From positions 34,327-98,326 of the forward strand of contig JAICYD010000007.1 in the NCBI GenBank assembly GCA_025934375.1: a DNA stretch of 64,000 nucleotides. Reading direction: 5' to 3'. The stretch is from Streptosporangiaceae bacterium. Lineage in GTDB: Bacteria; Actinomycetota; Actinomycetes; Streptosporangiales; Streptosporangiaceae. The position numbers and the translations under genes were made by a program. The stretch's first letter is position 1, and each line of letters opens with the position of its first letter. Of the stretch, positions 1 to 7,311 are shown piece by piece. The notes beneath the pieces were generated by a model. The model made no database searches. It was given only the letters and a program-made list of their open reading frames with translations, and had not been told where the DNA came from.

Positions 1-17
1 CTGGGAGGAGATGACGA

Positions 18-938
18 GTGCCAGATTTCGCGCGCCCGAAAACGGCCAGCACGACCGCGCCGGACGGCCAGGGCATATTCACCATGTCGCTGGTGCTCAG
101 CTTTACCGTTATCGGGCTGGAGCAATTCCTCTATACGGCGCCGGCGCAATTTCAGGAGGCGCCGGGCTCGGGGATCTTGCGGTGGGCATGCGACTCACTG
201 ATCGCCCTTCCGTTGTTCGCGCTGGGCGTGTGGTCCGCCCAGCGGATAGCCGACTGGCGCGGCATCGGCGCGGACGGCCGCGCCGACCTGCTCCGGCGGT
301 CCCTGCTCACCACGGCCAGCCTGGCCGTGGTGCTGATACCGGGCTGGTTCGCCCACAACTGGCTGAACAACCTCACCCAGAGCGAGCCCCTGGTCCCGGT
401 GCACGTCCACGGCAAGACCATTGGCGCGAACGTGCACTGGGTGAGTGACCCCGTGGTGTTCGCACTGCTGCTCGTCCCCCTGCTCGGGCTGGCCGGCTGG
501 GGCGGCTACCTGATTGCCGCCCGGGTGCGGTTCCGCATCCCCGCGGCCGCCGACATCGCCGTCCGGGCGGCGCTGATCGCGGTGAGCGCCGCCGCCGCGC
601 CGGCGGTGGCCTGGTTCGTGCAGAAGGCCGCTGACCGCTCCAATTCGGCCCAGGTGTACTACACCAGCGCGCTGCTTTCCGTCCACGTACATACGCATGT
701 CCTTTTCAAGGACGGGCGGCCGGTCGCGCTTCCCAAAGGGCCGCCGGTCACCCCGGCGCCTTATGTATTCGCCTACCAGGTTGCCCATGCTTTTCAGGAT
801 GCCCTCGCGGGCATGGCCATTGGCCTTCCGGTGGCCATCGTCGCGCTGTTCTGGATGGCCCGGCGGCATCGCGCCGGTGACCAGCAAATTGACCACCAAG
901 TCCCCATCGTGTCCCTTAGGGAGGCAACCGAACAATGA
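18..938 (+). CDS. His-rich polytopic membrane protein coupled to the multicopper oxidase
   Basis: I do not recognise a named family. The 306-residue product has about five or six hydrophobic stretches (near residues 23-40, 52-70, 95-115, 145-170, 180-200 and 260-280), so it is an integral membrane protein. Two His clusters lie in loops: VHVHGKTIGANVHW near residue 127 and SVHVHTHVLF near 223. They could bind metal, which is inference. The GTG start at 18 has a GGAGGAG ribosome-binding site at 4-10. Its TGA overlaps the ATG of the next gene (ATGA at 935-938), so the two are probably translationally coupled and it may be a membrane partner of the oxidase. The gene lies too near the window edge to say what precedes it. 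Confidence 0.75.
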   Translation: MPDFARPKTASTTAPDGQGIFTMSLVLSFTVIGLEQFLYTAPAQFQEAPGSGILRWACDSLIALPLFALGVWSAQRIADWRGIGADGRADLLRRSLLTTASLAVVLIPGWFAHNWLNNLTQSEPLVPVHVHGKTIGANVHWVSDPVVFALLLVPLLGLAGWGGYLIAARVRFRIPAAADIAVRAALIAVSAAAAPAVAWFVQKAADRSNSAQVYYTSALLSVHVHTHVLFKDGRPVALPKGPPVTPAPYVFAYQVAHAFQDALAGMAIGLPVAIVALFWMARRHRAGDQQIDHQVPIVSLREATEQ

Positions 939-3202
939 GCAGTGAAGGCCGCATGAGCCGCCGCACCCTGATGAAGGTGGCGGGCCTGGCGGGCGCGGGA
1001 GCGGCGATCCGCATCGAGGCACCCGCGGTATTCGGGTCCGCGAGCGCGAGCGTCAACGTTCCCCAGACCCCGCTGGACGGCAGCACCCTCACCAAGTGGG
1101 TCACTCCGGTACCGACATTCAACGGCCGCCGGGTGCAAAGCTCCACCCTGCAGGTCGGCATGTACGAGTTCCAGCAGAAGGTGCTGCCGGACTCGGTCTA
1201 CGCCTCACTGCCCGCCCCGTTCAACAAGGGCACCTACCTGTGGGGATACGGCGTCGGCGCTCCCGGTGCGGCGCCCAACTACCCTGGCTTGACGGTCGAG
1301 CAGAAGAAGGGCACCGCGGCCACCATCACCTACGTCAACAACCTGCCGACCAACCCGGTGCTGCGCAAGTACCTGACCTATGACCAGACGATCCACTGGG
1401 CCGATCCGCTGAACACCGGCCACACGGCCGCCACGTACACCGGCCCGATTCCCACCGTGGTCCACCTGCACGGCGCCGAGGACCAGTCAACGTCGGACGG
1501 CGTGCCCGAGGCCTGGTTCACCAACAACGGCCTGCACGGCAAGGGGTACTCGACCTTCCAGGCCACGTCACCCAACGCCGCCGCCTACAACTACCCGAAC
1601 GGCCAGCAGGCCACGACCTTGTGGTTTCACGACCACACGCTGGGCATCACCCGGCTCAACGTCTACTCCGGCCTGGCCGCCTTCTACCTGCTACGCGACC
1701 AGTTCGACACCGGCCTGGCCAGCAACCCGCTCAAGCTGCCGGCCGGGAACTACGAGGTCGAGCTGATGCTCCAGGACCGGCAGTTCGACACCAACGGGCA
1801 GTTGCTGTTCCCCGATAGCAACGCCAACCCCTCGCCGGTCGACGGGCCGCCGAGCAACCCCAACATCCACCCGTACTGGATCCCGGAGTTCTTCGGCGAC
1901 GTGAACGTCGTCAACGGCCGGGCCTACCCGTTCCTGAAGGTGGAGCCGCGCCGCTACCGGTTCCGCTTCCTGAACGCCGCCAACTCGCGGTTCTACCGGA
2001 TGGGCCTGGTCAACGCGAGCAGCGGGGCGATCGGCCCGGCGTTCTACGTCATCGGCAACGACGGCGGCCTGCTGGATGCCCCGGTCAAGCTCACCGGCCA
2101 GACCGAGCCGCCCACCGACGGCACCCCGTCCCCGACGACCCGGCTGTTCCTGGCGCCGTCCGAGCGCATGGACGTGATCATCGACTTCACCGGGCTGGCC
2201 GGGAAGACGTTCACGCTGACGAACGACGGGAACGTGCCGTTCCCCAGCGGCGACCCGCTGGACCCGGCCGACCCGACCCGCGAGGTCATGCAGTTCCAGG
2301 TCACGCTGCCGCTGCAGGGCACCGACACCAGTTACAACCCGGCGACCGGAGCGGCGCTGCGCGGCGGGTCCAACCAGGAGCCGAAGATCGTCCGGCTGGC
2401 CAACCCCGCGACCGGCGCACTGGCGGCCGGGGTCACCCCCTACCACACGCGGCAACTCGTGCTGTTCGAGTTCGAGGACCCGTTCGGCAACAACGGCAAC
2501 ACCGCTGGCACCCCGATCATCGACGTCATCAACAACACCAAGTGGAATGGCCGCCGCGACGGCGGCGGGAACCAGCCCGTACCCGGCTCGGGCACCGACC
2601 AGTTCTCACAGGACCTGCACATCACCGAGTTCCCCAGGGTCGGCTCGACCGAGGTGTGGGAGTTCCTCAACACGACGGTGGACGCCCACCCCATCCACAT
2701 CCACCTGATCCAGTTCCAGCTCATCAACCGGCAGGCGGTGGTCCTCGACCCGGACACCGGCCAGGCTGACTACCTGAACGCCTGGGCGGCGGCGTTCCCC
2801 GGCGGGACGTTCAACGGCGAGGCGGCCGACGGCACCTGGAGCCCGATCACGTATCAGCCTGGTACTATCATCCCTGGTTACGGGCCTCCGCTAAACTACT
2901 TCAACGAGAACGCGGACGGCGCGATGGGCGGTAACCCCGCCTTTTCCCCGCACCTGACCGGTCCCGTTATCCCCCCGAATCCGCACGAGATCGGCTGGAA
3001 GGACACGGTCAAGACGTATCCCGGTTACGTGAACCGGTTCGTGATCCGCTGGGCCCCGCAGGCCACCGCGGTCAATGGCGTGTCCCCCGGGCAGAACCAG
3101 TACTCGTTCGATCCCACCGTGGGCCCGGCGTACATGGTGCACTGCCACATCCTCGACCACGAGGACAACGAAATGATGCGCCCGTACATCCCAGTACACT
3201 GA
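935..3202 (+). CDS. CotA-like multicopper oxidase, Tat-exported
   Basis: The 755-residue protein should oxidise a phenolic, bilirubin-type or metal substrate while reducing O2 to water outside the membrane. A twin-arginine signal starts near residue 7 (SRRTLMKVAGLAGAGAA). All copper motifs of the laccase family are visible: HLHG near residue 177, WFHDH near 230, HPIHIH near 586, and HCHILDHEDNEMM near 736, with Cys/His for the type 1 and trinuclear sites and Met as axial ligand. The flanks (PEAWFTNNG, TRLNVYSGLAAFYLL, VEPRRYRFRFLNA, NDGGLL) resemble the Bacillus spore laccase CotA more than CueO. A second in-frame ATG at 953 is an alternative start. It is longer than CotA (about 510 aa) because of the signal and several loops. 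YcnI and CopCD follow, so a copper-linked role is likely; the substrate is unknown. Confidence 0.92.
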   Translation: MSSEGRMSRRTLMKVAGLAGAGAAIRIEAPAVFGSASASVNVPQTPLDGSTLTKWVTPVPTFNGRRVQSSTLQVGMYEFQQKVLPDSVYASLPAPFNKGTYLWGYGVGAPGAAPNYPGLTVEQKKGTAATITYVNNLPTNPVLRKYLTYDQTIHWADPLNTGHTAATYTGPIPTVVHLHGAEDQSTSDGVPEAWFTNNGLHGKGYSTFQATSPNAAAYNYPNGQQATTLWFHDHTLGITRLNVYSGLAAFYLLRDQFDTGLASNPLKLPAGNYEVELMLQDRQFDTNGQLLFPDSNANPSPVDGPPSNPNIHPYWIPEFFGDVNVVNGRAYPFLKVEPRRYRFRFLNAANSRFYRMGLVNASSGAIGPAFYVIGNDGGLLDAPVKLTGQTEPPTDGTPSPTTRLFLAPSERMDVIIDFTGLAGKTFTLTNDGNVPFPSGDPLDPADPTREVMQFQVTLPLQGTDTSYNPATGAALRGGSNQEPKIVRLANPATGALAAGVTPYHTRQLVLFEFEDPFGNNGNTAGTPIIDVINNTKWNGRRDGGGNQPVPGSGTDQFSQDLHITEFPRVGSTEVWEFLNTTVDAHPIHIHLIQFQLINRQAVVLDPDTGQADYLNAWAAAFPGGTFNGEAADGTWSPITYQPGTIIPGYGPPLNYFNENADGAMGGNPAFSPHLTGPVIPPNPHEIGWKDTVKTYPGYVNRFVIRWAPQATAVNGVSPGQNQYSFDPTVGPAYMVHCHILDHEDNEMMRPYIPVH

Positions 3203-3259
3203 CCCCTCCCGCACTGAGGTGCCTCCGAGCCGCGACCTGGCTGCTCGGCAGCACCCAGA

Positions 3260-3295
3260 GGTTGCCATCGCCGGACTAGTCCGGCGATGGCAACC
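3260..3295. terminator. 36-bp perfect palindrome after the multicopper oxidase
   Basis: The 18-bp arms GGTTGCCATCGCCGGACT and AGTCCGGCGATGGCAACC meet with no spacer and no mismatch, 57 nt after the oxidase stop and 107 nt before the ycnI start. There is no T-run. It could end transcription as a tail-less actinobacterial hairpin or block 3' decay. It could also be a protein-binding or cruciform site. Confidence 0.6.
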
Positions 3296-3402
3296 AAGGG
3301 ATCATCAGGAACAGACGCCGAACCCGCAACGGCTGGATGTGGGCCCCAGTAAGCAGGCGGATGGCTCGCGAACCGAGCCACCACGAGCATTGGAGACCTC
3401 AC

Positions 3403-4212
3403 ATGCTGCCGATGAGGAGCAGCCGACCGGGACGAGCCCCGGGCCGGGGCCGGCGCGGGCGCGCCCGGGCACTAGTCATCGCCGCCGCGACGGTGACGGC
3501 GCTGGTGGCGCTGGCCGCGCCCGCCTGGGCGCACATCACGGTAACCCCCGGGACCGCCCAGGCGGGATCGGCCGCCGAGCTGACCTTCCGCGTCCCCAAC
3601 GAGGCGGCCAAGGCCAACGTCACCCAGGTCCAGATGCAGATCCCCACGGACCACCCCATCGCCCAGCTTCTCGTCAAGCCGGTCCCCGGCTGGACCATCA
3701 CCGTCACCACGGTGACCCTGGCCAAGCCGGTCACCACCGACGACGGGACGTTCAGCACCGCCGTCTCCGAGGTCACCTGGGCGGGCGGCACCATCGCTCC
3801 CGGTCAGTACCAGGACTTCTCGGTGTCCGCCGACCCCCTGCCCGACGGGGTTTCCCAGCTGGCCTTCAAGGCGATTCAGACCTACTCCGACGGTAGCGTC
3901 GTCCGCTGGATCGACCTGCCGCAGGCGGGCCAGCCCGAGCCCGAGCACCCGGCCCCCATCCTCACCCTGGCCCCGGCGAGCGCGTCCCCGGCCACCGGGG
4001 CCACCGCACCCGGGAACGCTCAGCCGAACGCGACCGGGACCGCCACCAGCAACCCGACCGCCACCTGGCTGGGCGTGGCCGGCCTCCTAGCCGGGCTGCT
4101 GGGCCTGGCCACCGGGCTGAGCGCGTGGCGGCGGACTTGCCTGGCCGCCGGCGGCCCGGGCGCGCCCGGGAAAGCGACGAAGGATGCCGATCGTGAAGTC
4201 AGCAGCCGCTAG
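3403..4212 (+). CDS. ycnI: YcnI-like (DUF1775) periplasmic copper-binding protein
   Basis: The product (269 aa) is exported and membrane-anchored. The signal peptide (ALVIAAATVTALVALAAPAWA) leaves a mature N-terminus HITVTPGTAQAG, and in the YcnI family this terminal His is a copper ligand. The DUF1775 domain follows (ITVTPG, VQMQIPTDHPIAQL, GWTITVTTV, EVTWAGGTIAPGQY, WIDLPQAGQPEPEHPAP). A Pro/Ala/Thr-rich stalk and one C-terminal transmembrane helix (LGVAGLLAGLLGLATGLSAW) complete it. I chose the ATG at 3403 because GGAG lies 8 nt upstream; an in-frame ATG at 3337 has no such site. It overlaps the CopCD gene, as ycnI and copCD usually do. The likely job is copper handling outside the membrane. 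Confidence 0.88.
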   Translation: MLPMRSSRPGRAPGRGRRGRARALVIAAATVTALVALAAPAWAHITVTPGTAQAGSAAELTFRVPNEAAKANVTQVQMQIPTDHPIAQLLVKPVPGWTITVTTVTLAKPVTTDDGTFSTAVSEVTWAGGTIAPGQYQDFSVSADPLPDGVSQLAFKAIQTYSDGSVVRWIDLPQAGQPEPEHPAPILTLAPASASPATGATAPGNAQPNATGTATSNPTATWLGVAGLLAGLLGLATGLSAWRRTCLAAGGPGAPGKATKDADREVSSR

Positions 4213-6241
4213 CGGCGGGGCCGGCGAGGCGGGCGGCCGCCGGTTCCGGCGGGCGCGGCTGGCCGGGGTAAGAGTGAGCGTGCTGGCCGGGGCCGCCGCG
4301 ATCGCCGTCGCCGCCCTCAGCGCCGCCCTCAGCGCCGCCCTCGCCCCGGCGGCGATGGCGGCCCCCGCGGCAACCGTCAGGCCCGCGCTTCCCGCGCACG
4401 CCACGCTGGTCACCACCAGCCCCGCCGACGGCGCCGTGGTGGCCGCCGAGCCAGCCAGGATCACGGCGGGCTTCGACCAGCCCATCGGGGTCAGCGCGGA
4501 CAGCCTCGTCGTCTACACCCCCGGCGGGCAGCGTGCCGACGCCGGCGGCACGCAGCACAACGGGCCGTTCGGCATCGCCGTCTCGCTCACCCCGGGCCTC
4601 GGCCAGGGCACCTACACGGCGGAGTGGCACGTCGTGTCGGCCGACTCCCACGAGGTGCAGGGGGCGTTCACGTTCTCGGTGGGCGCGCCGAGCGTCACCC
4701 ACGTCCCGGCGATCAAGTCACCCGACGCGGCGACGGTCGCGACCTTGTACGCCATCGCGCGCTGGCTGGAGTACGCGTTCTTCACGCTGCTGGCGGGCGC
4801 GGTCGCGTTCCTCATCGTCTGCTGGCCCTCCGGTGCCCGCCGTAAGGGGGTGCCGGGGCTGGTCATCGCCGGCTGGGCCGGGCTGATCGGCTCGACGCTG
4901 GCCGCCTTGCTGCTGCAGGGCCCGTATTCGCAGAACGTTGGCCTGGGCCTGCTGCTGAACCCCGCCCTCGAGGTGTCCACGCTGCACACCCGCCTGGGCA
5001 GCACGCTGCAGGCGCGGCAGGTGCTCACTATCTGCGCGGCCATCGCCGCCACGGCGATCATCCGCCGGCTGCCGCGCCTGACCGCTAGGGTCCGGGTGGT
5101 GGCCGGGACCGGGTGGGCGATCGTGGTCGCCGGCATGGCCGCCACGTGGGCGACCGCCGACCACGCCAGCACGGGCTTCCAGGTACCGCTGGCGATCGCC
5201 GCCGACATGGTGCACCTGATCGCGATGGCGGTGTGGGGCGGCGGGCTGGTCATGCTGGCCGCGTTCACGCTGCGCGGGCCGTCCAGCCGCGCGGCGGCGC
5301 TGGCAGTGCGCCGGTTCTCACCGATCGCCCTCGGCTGCGTCATCGCGGTGGCCGTCACTGGCGGGTACATGGCCTGGCGGCTGATCGGCACCTGGGGCGC
5401 GCTGTTCGGCACCGCGTACGGCTGGCTCATCATCGCCAAGTCGGCTGGCTTCGCGGTCCTGGTCGGCCTGGGCTACCTGGCCCGCCGCTTCATCCGCCAA
5501 CGCCTGCTAGCCCAGGGGGGCGAACGGAGTATCTCCCTGGAACCCCCGATACGGCCGCCCTTTAACGGCCTAGAACCCCCAGCGGAGGCGGCCGCCGCCA
5601 GCGAGCTCGCGCTGGCGAGCGTGGCGGCCGGCCGCGCCGGCAGCGGGGCCGGCCCGGCCGACGACGGCGGTCACCGGCCAGGCAGCGACGGAGCCGGCGG
5701 TAACGGTCCCGCCGAGGAAGGGCCCGACGATCAGCCGCCGGATGGCGGCCAGCCGGACGGGGAGCCGGACGATCCCCAGGTGCCGAGCATGCGGGACCTG
5801 CGGCTGTCGGTTGTCGCCGAGGTAGGCGTGGTGGCCCTCGTCCTCGCGGCGACGGCGATCCTGGTCAACACGGCCACCGGCCGGGAAAGCTACGCGCCCC
5901 CGGTCAACGCCGTCGAGCAGTTCGACACCGGCGGCCCGAATGGCACGGGCTCGGTGGACGTCGTGGTCACGCCGGCCCGGCTCGGCGGCAACCAGCTGAC
6001 GATGACCTTCGACACCCCGGCGGGCCGCGCGTTCGTCCCCGCCCAGGTCCAGGCCGCGCTGTTCCTCCCGGCCCGGAACCTCGGCCCGCTGCCCGTCACG
6101 CTTACCCCGGCCGGCCCGGGCCGCTACCGGGCCAGCGCGGCGACATTCACCTTCACCGGCCAGTGGCAGCTACGTATCACCGTGCGCAGCGACGACTTCG
6201 ACGAAATCACCGTCGTCGTCCCCGTCGTCGTCCACCAGTGA
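4193..6241 (+). CDS. copD: CopC-CopD copper import fusion with C-terminal beta domain
   Basis: An N-terminal signal is followed by a CopC domain beginning AHATLVTTSPADGAVV near residue 65, whose terminal His and the later DSHEVQGAF are the expected copper ligands. A CopD domain with about eight transmembrane helices covers roughly residues 180-440 (HTRLGSTLQARQ, MVHLIAMAVWGGGL). An acidic Gly/Pro/Asp-rich linker (about 450-540), one more helix and a soluble beta-rich domain ending in VVVPVVVHQ follow. CopCD is known to move copper into the cytoplasm. The GTG at 4193 has GAAGG 9 nt upstream; an ATG at 4184 (685 aa form) is possible. It overlaps ycnI by 20 nt. A G/C-tract repeat (5511-5581) lies in-frame where the membrane part passes into the linker. 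Confidence 0.88.
   Translation: MKSAAASGGAGEAGGRRFRRARLAGVRVSVLAGAAAIAVAALSAALSAALAPAAMAAPAATVRPALPAHATLVTTSPADGAVVAAEPARITAGFDQPIGVSADSLVVYTPGGQRADAGGTQHNGPFGIAVSLTPGLGQGTYTAEWHVVSADSHEVQGAFTFSVGAPSVTHVPAIKSPDAATVATLYAIARWLEYAFFTLLAGAVAFLIVCWPSGARRKGVPGLVIAGWAGLIGSTLAALLLQGPYSQNVGLGLLLNPALEVSTLHTRLGSTLQARQVLTICAAIAATAIIRRLPRLTARVRVVAGTGWAIVVAGMAATWATADHASTGFQVPLAIAADMVHLIAMAVWGGGLVMLAAFTLRGPSSRAAALAVRRFSPIALGCVIAVAVTGGYMAWRLIGTWGALFGTAYGWLIIAKSAGFAVLVGLGYLARRFIRQRLLAQGGERSISLEPPIRPPFNGLEPPAEAAAASELALASVAAGRAGSGAGPADDGGHRPGSDGAGGNGPAEEGPDDQPPDGGQPDGEPDDPQVPSMRDLRLSVVAEVGVVALVLAATAILVNTATGRESYAPPVNAVEQFDTGGPNGTGSVDVVVTPARLGGNQLTMTFDTPAGRAFVPAQVQAALFLPARNLGPLPVTLTPAGPGRYRASAATFTFTGQWQLRITVRSDDFDEITVVVPVVVHQ
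5511..5581 (+). repeat. G/C-tract repeat copy R1, inside copCD
   Basis: This copy contains GGGGGGCGAACGGAGTATC at 5515-5533, identical over 19 bases to copy R3 at 23807-23825. A short hairpin CCAGGG/CCCTGG brackets it, and two further C5 tracts follow. It is translated as LAQGGERSISLEPPIRPPF and keeps the frame open. Confidence 0.7.
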
Positions 6242-6309
6242 CCGCCGCGCACCCGGCACCAGGCGCTGGTGCCCGGCGCCGTCGCGGCCGACGCGATCGG
6301 CTGGGGTGA

Positions 6310-6951
6310 ACATCGCGAGGAAATGGTCGTCCAGTTCCCGGGCGCTACCGCCACGCCACCGCCCTCGACCGCGAGCTCATCGCCGACCTCGCCGAGCACG
6401 CCCGCGAAGCCGAGCCCATCATCCCCCAGTTCGCCGAGCCCTGGCTGGAGGTAGAGCGGGAGGCGGCCATCATTCACGCCTGGGCCCTGGACGTGCTCCC
6501 CGGTCAGTTCCAGACGTACGACTACGCATGCGCCATCTTCATCAAGGGAGGCTTGGACGAAGACCGGGCGGCAGCGCGAGCGGCTGCCCGCGTCAAGCGC
6601 GCGGGGATCCTCGACGGCCCCGAAGGCACCCGGATGACCGCCATACTCTACGAACCCATCCTGCATCGCCTCGTCGGCACCTTCGAGATCATGGAAGCCC
6701 AGCTCGCCCGCCTACTGGCGCTGGCCGACCGCCCCAACATCGTCGTCCAGGTGATCCGGGAACCCGCGTACTTCCCGGGCCATAACGGGCAGTTCGAGAT
6801 CGCCAGGGGCCGGATGATTCCCGATACCCTGAACATGATCAACATCGAGGACCACACCACGACCACGCCAGCGGTGGTCGACATGGCCATCGCGTTGTTC
6901 GAAGTTCCCGCCACCGCCTGGCGTGCCCTGCTCGCCGAGGTCCGGGGTTAG
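6310..6951 (+). pseudogene. Headless DUF5753 regulator (HTH domain missing)
   Basis: Reading from just after a TGA at 6307-6309, this frame encodes a good DUF5753 domain: LDRELIADLAEHAREAE, EPWLEVEREAAIIHAW, VLPGQFQTYDYACA, ILYEPILHRLVG and a C-terminal AIALFEVPATAW. DUF5753 is normally the C-terminal ligand or sensor half of actinobacterial XRE regulators, preceded by a helix-turn-helix of about 80 residues. Here the upstream frame is closed and only about 70 bp separate it from copCD, so the DNA-binding half is gone. The first in-frame start-like codon is GTG 6493, inside the domain. I read it as a decayed regulator. A short stand-alone DUF5753 protein is the alternative. Confidence 0.7.
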
Positions 6952-7082
6952 CCCGACGTCACCGCGCGCCACTGGCGGACGTGCCACGGGCCGACAACCC
7001 GGTTCAGCACGAACGGGTCGCCGCTGGCGAACTCCTCGGCCGCCTCGCGGGTGGTGAAGAGATTTTTTACCCGGAAGAGTTT
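6948..7082 (-). pseudogene. C-terminal remnant of a YciI-family protein
   Basis: On the minus strand a 44-codon open stretch ending at the TAA (6950-6948) reads FTTREAAEEFASGDPFVLN, then VVGPWHVRQW. This is the typical end of YciI-like proteins (helix, DPFV, then a beta strand with a Trp). An in-frame TGA at 7085-7083 cuts it off inside the inverted repeat at 7074-7107, so the N-terminal half is absent. Its stop overlaps the stop of the DUF5753 remnant tail to tail. It is too short to function. Confidence 0.6.
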
Positions 7083-7107
7083 TCATCGCATACGATGAAA
7101 ACTCTTC
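7074..7107. repeat. 15-bp-arm inverted repeat, copy 1
   Basis: The arms GAAGAGTTTTCATCG (7074-7088) and CGATGAAAACTCTTC (7093-7107) are perfect complements around a CATA spacer. A diverged second copy lies at 11789-11818. The rest of the 7108-7311 gap holds no gene I can support. The element could be an operator, a small mobile palindrome or a hairpin. Confidence 0.75.
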
Positions 7108-7311
7108 ATGATAGAAAAACCCTTCGGCAAAGCGGAGCCGCCGACCGCGCGGGCAGGCTTGTCCGGCATCGTCACCGTTATTTGCGGCAGAACCACTCAC
7201 CGAGGTAAGTCTCAGGTGTCCGCGAGATGGCATGTCCCTTGCGGTACGTGGAGTAACAGTGGCGGCTGGGGCAGGGGTGCATTGCGGGAAAGGTGACGCG
7301 CGCCCCGCCGG

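Noticed and set aside
195..1022. Long minus-strand frames throughout, such as this one.
   Set aside because: They mirror strong plus-strand genes; high GC makes stop-free shadows common and they lack family motifs.
6981..7208. Short plus-strand frames over the inverted repeat whose peptides look alike at 7.0 and 11.8 kb.
   Set aside because: The likeness comes from the repeated DNA element; neither frame has a supported start or homology.
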